Assembly: GCF_004379255.2 (NCBI RefSeq)
Contig: NC_056052.1
Location: forward strand, 18,136,589 to 18,200,588
Source: Salvia splendens
Lineage: Eukaryota > Streptophyta > Magnoliopsida > Lamiales > Lamiaceae
DNA: 64,000 bases
Reading direction: 5' to 3'
In this document: positions 55,352 to 64,000 of the stretch, one piece after another
Layout: every line of letters begins with the position of its first letter
Position numbering within the stretch: position 1 is the stretch's first letter
Notes under the pieces: generated by a model
What the model saw: the letters and a program-made list of their open reading frames with translations, nothing else
Told to the model about the DNA's origin: nothing
The model's database searches: none
Program-made: the position numbers and the translations under genes

Positions 55352-56914
55352 TGATAAGTCACATTCTAGGCCTTGGTTACTGGTCAGTATAAGGTGCTTT
55401 ATTGGATAATATCTGCAAAATAGTTGTTAAAGTGTGCAGGTTGAAGTACTAAATCAGGAGGGAAGGTTCAGAAGGAATTCGAGTGAAAAAGCTGCGAAGA
55501 GTGTGCAAACTGGTCAGAATGAGCAGAAAATACGCAAACTGGCCAGGATGGATGCTACAGAACTGGACACGAGAAGGAAGGACTTGCTTGGAATAATCAC
55601 ATATCTAAAGAAGGGCAAAATTGTCATTCCACATGAAGAGAAAGCCCTAGAAATTAGGGCAAGCCACCCTATAAATAGGAGCTGAACATAAAGAAAAGAG
55701 GAATCGACACACCACTTCACTTAGGACTTATCATCACTACTACATCACTTTTGAGGAGAATAGCTCCACTAGCTTTTAGTTCCATCTAAATCCAGCAGCC
55801 TGACTTGAAGATTCCGGCCACCTGCCGGCCAGGAGCATCATGCCTGATTCATTCCAGCCGCCGTAGTTCCAGAAATTCCTCCAGTTTCAGTTTCCGATGA
55901 GCCAAACAATCTTTTACTTGCTTTGTTTTTAAGATTTCTTAGTTTAAGAACTTGTTTTTGCCTGCCTTGACTTGGATTCCAGTAGCTACTTAGTTGAAAC
56001 ATCTTTTGGGTGATAATCTTGAATGCAATGAAGTTTATTGTGGTTTATTTTTATGTTTTCAGCTGCTTATTATTTCTTTCTGCCTAGTAACTAGATCTGG
56101 TAGTTTTACGTTGATTTTGTTGTTTAAGTGCTTGAATCTGCTTTGCCTTAGTTAGATCAAGGTTTTCTTAGAGTGTTTACAAGTTTTAATCGGGTTAAGG
56201 TCCTCAAAATGCATGAGAATCGTTTCTGCTTGCTTCTGTCACCCTTGTCCCGCTGACCAGTTTGCGTAGATCTCAGTTTTCTTAGCTTCGTTCTCGATTT
56301 CAGGTTAAATATGCATTTTCGAATTTTCAAGCTTGATCACTTCATCAATGGAGTTTTTTAGATCTTGTTGTTTAGCTTGGTGAAGACGATTAATGTCACA
56401 ATCAAAGAATGGGACCACTTGTGTTGCGTTTGTTGTTTTTTGCTTTTGTATTGCACTTTTTCAGCTTTTCTGCACACCCAGGAGGCAGTCTGCCAGCATG
56501 TCCTTTGATTCTGTTTACCTTTTGTCTAGTCATTTTTAGTAAGTTTTGTCTAGTAGCTTCTCACATACACACTCGTACCCTAATTTACACACGCACTTTA
56601 ATTTCTCTTAGCACGCAGCATTTAGAGCCCACCCTGACCTACTGGTCAGGAGGGGTATAGGTTCCATTTCATTTTCCGACTAGGTAAAACTCAACCCCAA
56701 AAAAGCGTGGTAGCTAACCAACCGCTCCCAGAATGTCATCGCAAGTGTATCTCGCCTACATCCATCTCTGTGGGATTCGACCCTTACTCCACTATACTAG
56801 CCAGTAGAAGTGGGTTGAGGTATTTTTGTTGATAGGGAAGATAGACACAGACCCAACGACACAGCTAGGTCTAGGTACCCTCCTGGCCAGCTGACACACA
56901 CCACAGAGTCATAG
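55352..56914 (+). repeat. 3' LTR of element D, end missing
   Basis: Matches 48872-50464 to the 'gagtcatag' at 56906-56914 and then breaks; the last 22 or so bases to ...CTATCA are absent. TATAAATA at 55670-55677. It has several one-base indels at short runs between 55960 and 56450 that are not in the 5' LTR or in E's LTR. Confidence 0.9.
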
Positions 56915-58494
56915 GAGGAAAAGATGAGACTATGACTCTTGTGTGTGTGTCAGCTGGCCAGGAGGGTACCTAGACCTAGCTGTGTCGTTGGGTCTGTGTC
57001 TATCTTCCCTATCAACAAAAAAATACCTCAACCCACTTCTACTGGCTAGTATAGTGGAGTAAGGGTCGAATCCCACAGAGATGGATGTAGGCGAGATACA
57101 CTTGCGATGACATTCTGGGAGCGGTTGGTTAGCTACCACGCTTTTTGGGGTTGAGTTTTACCTAGTCGGAAAATGAAATGGAACCTATACCCCTCCTGAC
57201 CAGTAGGTCAGGGTGGGCTCTAAATGCTGCGTGCTAAGAGAAATTAAAGTGCGTGTGTAAATTAGGGTACGAGTGTGTATGTGAGAAGCTACTAGACAAA
57301 ACTTACTAAAAATGACTAGACAAAAGGTAAACAGAATCAAAGGACATGCTGGCAGACTGCCTCCTGGGTGTGCAGAAAAGCTGAAAAAGTGCAAGTACAA
57401 AAGCAAAAAGCAACAAAAGCAACACAAGTGGTCCCATTCTTTGATTGTGACATTATCTTCTTCACCAAGCTAAACAACAAGATCTAAAAAACTCCATTGA
57501 TGAATGATCAAGCTTGAAAATTCGAAAATGCAATATTTAACTTGAAATCGAGAACGAAAGCTAAGAAAACTGAGATCTACGCAAACTGGTCAGCGGACAA
57601 GGTGACAGAAGCAAGCAGAAACGATTCTCATGCATTTTTGAGGACCTTAAACCGATTAAAACTTGTAAACACTCTAAGAAAACCTTGATCTAACTAAGCA
57701 AAGCAGATTCAAGCACTTAAACAACAAAAATCAACGTAAAACTACCAGATCTAGTTACTAGGCAGAAAGAAATAATAAGCAAGCTGAAACATAAAATAAA
57801 ACCACAATAAACTTCATTGCATTCAAGATTATCACCCAAAAGATGTTTCAACTAAGTAGCTACTGGAATCCAAGTCAAAGGCAGGCAAAAACAAGTTCTT
57901 AAACTAAGAAATCTTAAAAACAAAGCAAGTAAAAGATTGTTTGGCTCATCGGAAACTGAAACTGGAGGAATTTCTGGAACTACGGCGGCTGGAATGAATC
58001 AGGCATGATGCTCCTGGCCGGCAGGTGGCCGGAATCTTCAAGTCAGGCTGCTGGATTTAGATGGAACTAAAAGCTAGTGGAGCTATTCTCCTCAAAAGTG
58101 ATGTAGTAGTGATGATAAGTCCTAAGTGAAGTGGTGTGTCGATTCCTCTTTTCTTTATGTTCAGCTCCTATTTATAGGGTGGCTTGCCCTAATTTCTAGG
58201 GCTTTCTCTTCATGTGGAATGACAATTTTGCCCTTCTTTAGATATGTGATTATTCCAAGCAAGTCCTTCCTTCTCGTGTCAGTTCTGTAGCATCCATCCT
58301 GGACCAGTTTGCGTATTTTCTGCTCATACTGACCAGTTTGCACACTCTTCGCAGCTTTTTCACTCGAATTCCTTCTGAACCTTCCCTCCTGATTTAGTAC
58401 TTCAACCTGCACACTTTAACAACTATTTTGCAGATATTATCCAATAAAGCACCTTATACTGACCAGTAACCAAGGCCTAGAATGCGACTTATCA
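56911..58494 (-). repeat. 3' LTR of element E
   Basis: Minus-strand TGATAAGTCGCATTC at 58494 down to ATAG at 56911. Differs from D's LTRs by scattered substitutions and a few indels. TATA box near 58170-58177. Confidence 0.9.
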
Positions 58495-60333
58495 AACTGC
58501 TCACACTTACCACATGCTTGTCCTCAAGCGTGAAGAACAAACATAAAGAAATAAGTCGAATTCTAGCCTGGTTACACCCCTGACCGACCTAAGACTCTAA
58601 AACTTGGACGCAAAGAAAAACACATAAACGACGGACAACACACATAAACAGACTCACAAGCACTTAAACACATTGAACGGGCTATATTTTCAACCATCCC
58701 TCCCCTTGGGATTAGGTGCAATCCGGCCTTAGACAGCCTTGAACTTCTGCCGCCCCCCTTTTCCTTCCCAGTCAGTATATCTGCTCGTCAAGATCACCCA
58801 AACTCTCGGCCAAACACCAGATTCGCTCAGTCGCTCATTCCTCACTAGGGATATTAGGACTGTTTTCTCTCAAAATGCTGAACCACAGATGCTTCGGACT
58901 CAGATCTCACGTGCGGCTCCTGAAGGGCTTTAAGGTTTGTAACGGGGCTATTGGTTTGTAGTGTATGGGGTAGATGTTCCTAAGGCTCTAAGGTTCAAAA
59001 ACTACTACTTTATTTCGATGTGGGGAACTGTGTGCATTTGAGCTCTTGGCTGTTGCTTCTCTTTGGCTGGACGTTTTCTGATATTGGACTCCAACTGGTC
59101 AGTAGCTTCTTGTGGCTTCGCCACCCTTATTCCTTCTTCTTTCTTTTTGTGGTCAAGTGTTTTTGACCATTTTCTTCAACATTCTTTATGTGGCTTCGCC
59201 ACCCTTATTCCTTCTTTTTTTTTGGACCTGGAATTTCTCCTGATCGATTTTCTCCTTCCTTCTCGATTTCTTTTTCTAGTTGTTTTTTTTCTTGTATGTC
59301 CTCCTGGCCAGTCGCCTTCTTGCCTTATGCCTCGCACACACAGTCCCAGTGGCTAGTGGGTTATATATCTGGGTATAGATTTGGCTAGAAAGAGGGGTTC
59401 TAAAGGATGGTTTTTTTTTTTTTTTAAGATGGGGGGTTTCCTACTGCCTTCAGGACTTGCTACACGCAGTCACCTTACCCTAGGCATCATGTGGCAGGCA
59501 CTCTTTTCTTTTCTAAATTGGTGGAAAGTGGTTCCACTTAGGCTTATAACTCACAATTTAAGAGGGCTTTTGTATCTGGCTCTAAGGATGAGTTTTTCTC
59601 TCATACTTGCGTCATCTATACTGACTAGGAGATACTAAGGGGGATGGTTTCCATTGTCCAGCATGCCTTATCTCCCTCAATTCCCCTCACCGTCAGTTTG
59701 AGCAGTTGAGTTTTAAGCCCGTGTTTTAACACATGTCCTAAAAAAACAAAACTTAACCTAAACTGACTTACTAGGACTGACTGACACTGACAACACACAT
59801 ATATACAATTATACTGGCCATTATCTCCTCCTCCCACTTCATCCTTGCTTGCCTTCTCGCAAGTTTAGTGTAGTGGAAAACAGGATGACCAGTATCCAAC
59901 ACATAGAAACACAAAAGAATAGAAAACACATAACACATGGAAAACATATTATGTATGAAACTTCTCACACTTAGACTATGCAATAGGCTAAGTGGGAGAA
60001 GAATAACGAACATAGAGAACACATAAACGATGTGGAAAAAGAACTAATATGCAAAACATACTATGTCAACATAAACTTCTCACACTTAGACTATGCAATA
60101 GGCTAAGTGGGAGAAGGTATAGGATTCACATAAAAAAAACACAAAACAAAGACAACTTCTAAACATCCTAAACAAATATAATGTTGTAAACCCTCGTCTT
60201 CTCACTCTTAGACTATGGAATAGACTAAGTGTTATGAATGAGGGTATACGCATGCTAAAACATGTACAAAAAAAAAACAACACAACTAGAAAAAAAACTC
60301 AAGTTTACTGAAAATAAAAAGAAAGCTAACTGG
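58495..60333 (-). other. Non-coding tail of element E
   Basis: Mirror of 53514-55351. It contains the three stem-loops and the TAAGTGTGAGCAGTTT motif at its LTR edge (58491-58507 on the plus strand, reversed). No gene seen. Confidence 0.75.
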
Positions 60334-63263
60334 TCAGTTGGTAGGGTTGGTCATCTTCTCTTTGGATCCTCTTTGGTCAGGAGCCTTGTGCAGTTTCCTT
60401 CTTGAGTTCCTTTGTTGGTACACATCAGGGGTGTCACTCTTTTTCTTATGATTCTTGAAAGTCCCCTTGATTTTCCTCTTTTCCATGGGCCGCAGATGAT
60501 GGTTGCTGGGGACCTTGCTCCCGATCAGTTTGGGCACTTGTCCCAGCTTCTTGATCATAATGGCCGATAGGACCACCCTGGGCTTCTTCGTCTCCTTCTT
60601 TTGCTTTGCTGCCCCATGCCTTTCCTCTTTCTTTCTTGGTTGCATTTTCTTTCTTTGTCTTGATTTTCCTGTAAGTCAGTTTCTGATACTGGTGTCTCTT
60701 TTCTGGGCAGCAGGGATGGCAAGTGGATTGTCGATGTTGGCCTTTGTACTGGCTGGGAGAAAGTTACAGTCGGGTTCTCCCCAGGTTTTGTAGGAGAACC
60801 CCCTTCCTGGATAGTAAGGGTCGATGACGGATGTCCAGCAACAGTTGTTAGTATGTTTTGGATCCTCCCTAGGTTTTGTAGAAGGTCCACTATCTTCCTG
60901 GCCAGTATCAGTGTCCTTGCTCTTCTTTTTGTTGCAAGGATTCTTGTCCTCCTTGTTTGAGATCTCTACAAGATCATGAACCTTGCTGGCCCCTTTTTTC
61001 TCAATCCTACGCCCGACGATTCGCCTCGATGCGCGCTTCGGCCCTTGTTTTCTCTCTGCCTTCTTCTCGGCCAGTAGGTGAGCCCAAGTGGCTCTAGCGA
61101 ATCTTGACTTCCGACAAATAGTCTCTTCAATATCCTCTTCATCAGGTTCTTTGGTGGCTTCCCTTGAACTCTCTTCCAGACCCTGGTGATTTGAGGTTCA
61201 GCAACTGGTTCAGTTTTATCAGGACCACTCCTCTTGATCAGTATGTCCTCCATATCCTTCGTCTTGCTTGATTCCCCAAATGACTCATTCCCTTCAAGCT
61301 CCTTGTAGGATGTTCTTGACCACAATGTCACCTTGCTAACATTAGGCTTGTCATGTATGTGCACCATAACTGGGAGCCTTTCCGCATTCCCACAAATCTC
61401 ATTCATCGAACTGGCCAGGTAGGACAGTTGCTTATTCAACATGTCCATATTTTCTTTATGCTCTTTCTGGGCGTTTTGCATGCCTTGCACCACTTCATTA
61501 TTTGACTGAAATTCACTCCTCATGGTTTGTTGGTAAGCAAGCATCTCTCCCATCATCTCTTCCATAGATCTTTCTGACTTGTTTTGGTGTGGGAAATGGT
61601 TAGGGTTTTGCTGATGGTGGGGATTATACTGGGTGTTAGGGTATGGGTGGTAGGAATAGTTTGGCTGATTTTGATGAGAGGGGTACTGGCCGAATTGGTT
61701 AGAGTTGTGGGATTGACTGTGATTGGGATTCAGGTGGTGTTGGTAGGGATATTGCTGGTGATGGGAGTTATACTGGCCGTTGGGATACGACTGGTAGTAT
61801 GGATGGTTTTGGTTGTAGGGGTAGTTTGGCTGATTTCGGTATGAAGGGTACTGACTGAACTGGTTGGGGTAGTGATGCTGGTTAGGGTTAGAGTTTTGGT
61901 TTTGTGGTTTTGGGTTTGTTTTGGGTGTGGTTCCTTCCTGACCAGTTAAACTGGTGGTCAGGGTTTGCTAGGCCACGGTTTGGGTTTTGGTTCGGATGGG
62001 AGTTATATTGGTTCTGACCTTGACCTTGGTTTTGATTCTGGTTCCCATCTCCCCAACGAAAGTTCGGGTGATCCCTCCATGGTGCATCCCGTTGCCTACC
62101 CTGGATCCAATTCCCACTTGAATTAAAGTAGCCGGCAGCATTGACCTGCTCCATACTGGCCAAGTCGTTTGGCTGATCATAGGTCAACCCTTGATTCCCT
62201 TGCTTTGCACCCTTGTAGCTCCCAGTTGAGGAAGGTGGTGGAGTGTTTTCTCAATTGCACTCAGAAGTGTCTTCTTCAACTCCTCCATCTTCAAATCCAT
62301 CTTCTGTTCAAGCTTCTGCTCCTGATCAGTAAATGAGGCACTTGCAACCCTTTCTCGGCTGTATCCATCCCTTGACTCCTTCTTTGCACTCAGTAGCTTC
62401 CCTAGGACCCTCTTCGCTTCGCTGACCCGTAGTTGCGTGAAGCTTCCTCCGGACGATGAGTTTACAAGATCCTTGGTTGCCTTGTTCATCCCCTCATAGA
62501 AGGTATGGTGTATCTCAATATCCGTCATGCGATGGTTCGGACATGCATCCAACAGACCCATGTATCTTGACCAGTACTGAGTAAGGGTCTCATCATAACT
62601 TTGTGTAACTCCTAGAATTTTTTCTCTTAGTGCGCTTGTCCTGGCCGCTGGGAAGAACTGATCCAAGAACATCATCTTGAAGTCAGACCAGGTTCTGATA
62701 CAATTTGGTGGCAGCCTCTTGAACCAAGTATTCGCCTCCCCTTTAAGGGCAAGGGGAAGGGCCTTCAGTCTGTAATCATTTTCGCTCGACCCCGCTGGCC
62801 GCTTTTGAGCCTTGCAGATTTTGCAAAATTCATGCAAGAACTCGTATGGGTTGTCACAACTCCTCCCCAAGAACACAGGCAGGACGGCCATAATACGAGG
62901 CTTCACGTAGACTGCTTCTTGTCCTAGGGTCATGACGATTGCTTGCGGTGGTTCACCATCCAAGTGGGCGTACAATGAGCTTATCTCGGGATCATCTTCC
63001 TGGTCGTCAGCCATGTTGGCTTTCTCATCTTCAGCTGCGGATATTGATTCCGGTTCACTCTTGATGGCTGTGCCGCGATCCTCCTCATCGCTCGCATCCA
63101 AGTCAACAGGCAAGGCAGTGGTTAATTCTGAATGAGTGGTGACTGGATTCACCCCTTCTTCCTTTGGCCAGTTGGACTCAGTTTCATTTAACTGCGGAAC
63201 ACAAAAAATAAAGAAAAGTTTATCTACAATATTTACACCCAAATTCTTAACAAAACTCCTCAT
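60334..63263 (-). pseudogene. Athila-like gag of element E, frameshifted
   Basis: The ATG at 63263 opens the same Gag as in D. The frame is lost near 62250 by one missing A in a five-A run after residue about 345, again near 61925 in the Asn/Gln-rich part, and several more times between 61200 and 60600. Recognisable pieces cover the whole length to a C-terminus near 60334. Compared with D it has small indels mostly at short runs or repeats. Confidence 0.88.
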
Positions 63264-63351
63264 AAACTAATAAACAAAAGAAAAAAGAAAAATAATTAAC
63301 TATATGTACACCAAAGTGTCATGCAACAAATGTATGCAAAAACGCCATCCA

Positions 63352-63369
63352 TCCCCGGCAACGGCGCCA
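63352..63369 (-). other. Primer-binding site of element E
   Basis: Minus strand TGGCGCCGTTGCCGGGGA, identical to that of element D. Confidence 0.85.
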
Positions 63370-63371
63370 TT

Positions 63372-64000
63372 TGATAGGAGGGAAAAGATGAGACTATGAC
63401 TCTGTGTGTGTGTGTCAGCTGGCCAGGAGGGTACCTAGACCTAGCTGTGTCGTTGGGTCTGTGTCTATCTTCCCTATCAACAAAAAATACCTCAACCCAC
63501 TTCTACTGGCTAGTATAGTGGAGTAAGGGTCGAATCCCACAGAGATGGATGTAGGCGAGATACACTTGCGATGACATTCTGGGAGCGGTTGGTTAGCTAC
63601 CACGCTTTTTTGGGGTTGAGTTTTACCTAGTCGGAAAATGAAATGGAACCTATACCCCTCCTGACCAGTAGGTCAGGGTGGGCTCTAAATGCTGCGTGCT
63701 AAGAGAAATTAAAGTGCGTGTGTAAATTAGGGTACGAGTGTGTATGTGAGAAGCTACTAGACAAAACTTACTAAAAATGACTAGACAAAAGGTAAACAGA
63801 ATCAAAGGACATGCTGGCAGACTGCCTCCTGGGTGTGCAGAAAAGCTGAAAAAGTGCAAGTACAAAAGCAAAAAGCAACAAAAGCAACACAAGTGGTCCC
63901 ATTCTTTGATTGTGACATTATCTTCTTCACCAAGCTAAACAACAAGATCTAAAAAACTCCATTGATGAATGATCAAGCTTGAAAATTCGAAAATGCAATA
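63372..64000 (-). repeat. 5' LTR of element E, cut by window end
   Basis: The U5 side of the LTR, from the CCCTCCTATCA end (reversed at 63372) for 629 bases. It agrees with D's 3' LTR and E's 3' LTR at sites where D's 5' LTR is different. Confidence 0.9.

Larger units (their letters stand above)
48872..56914 (+). mobile_element. Element D, gag-only Athila-like retrotransposon
   Basis: 5' LTR (1593 bp), PBS, one long gag ORF, a 1.8-kb non-coding tail, and a 3' LTR lacking its last 22 or so bases. No protease, RT, RNase H or integrase, so it depended on another element's enzymes. It inserted into the RNase H region of the copia element; the base run GTAAG (48867-48871) is the left candidate target duplication. 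Confidence 0.88.
48872..64000. repeat. Large inverted repeat of two Athila-like elements
   Basis: Element D (48872-56914, plus) and element E (56911-64000, minus, continuing beyond the window) belong to one family and meet 3' LTR to 3' LTR. Arms are colinear over at least 7 kb with small indels and substitutions. The join shares ATAG (56911-56914). Confidence 0.9.
56911..64000 (-). mobile_element. Element E, gag-only Athila-like, inverted
   Basis: Same family and same layout as D, on the minus strand: 5' LTR (63372 to beyond 64000), PBS, frameshifted gag, tail, 3' LTR (58494 down to 56911) which lacks its terminal TG. The 5' end lies outside the window; an LTR of D's length would end near 64964. 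Confidence 0.88.

Overview
This is a plant nuclear (eudicot) window. Two intron-containing plant genes, three LTR-retrotransposon superfamily groups (Athila-like Ty3, CRM-like Ty3, Ty1/copia) and typical plant DNA transposons (Harbinger, hAT, Stowaway-like) fill it. Only two cellular genes are seen: a folate-biopterin-type transporter (21180-25440, 7 coding exons, 498 aa) and the ESCRT-II subunit VPS22/SNF8 (34867-37855, 7 coding exons, 251 aa). Nearly everything else is transposon, much of it nested.

Layout. 1-4792: 3' part of an Athila-like element (broken env-position ORF, non-coding tail, 3' LTR). 4793-5057: short proline-rich gag-like remnant. 5058-9545: minus-strand Athila-like gag-protease derivative with its PBS and 5' LTR. 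9546-12570: 3' tail and LTR of a third Athila-like element, split by a solo LTR of the first family. 12579-19436: Tork-like copia element whose gag-protease-integrase segment is tandemly duplicated. 19437-21179: remnants and promoter side of the transporter. 21180-25440: transporter. 25748-33130: young, complete, minus-strand CRM-like Ty3 element with a 1711-aa ORF, 873-bp LTRs and CTACT target duplication. 33131-34866: plastid-derived scrap, MITE, VPS22 5' side. 34867-37855: VPS22 with a Stowaway MITE in intron 2. 38912-42435: copia remnant, hAT MITE, and an RNase H remnant split by a complete Harbinger element with an apparently intact transposase. 42561-43605: MITE split by a hAT element. 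43610-48871: second copia element, cut inside RNase H by the next insertion. 48872-64000: two gag-only Athila-like elements of one family arranged tail to tail as a large inverted repeat (the right one runs off the window).

The most unusual structures are the ~2 x 7-8 kb inverted Athila pair joined at a 4-bp ATAG microhomology, the tandemly duplicated gag-PR-INT block of the copia element, stem-loops that copy the polypurine-tract/LTR-junction motif in Athila tails, and clusters of a 14-bp GC palindrome in the LTR of the CRM-like element, where the LTR also encodes the polyprotein C-terminus. Differences between the two copia copies directly show CAG/CAA to TAG/TAA changes, the pattern expected from deamination of methylated cytosine. 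I found no sign of a prokaryotic-type operon, CRISPR array, or functional RNA gene. All identifications are from reading translated frames and repeats by eye; no database search was run.
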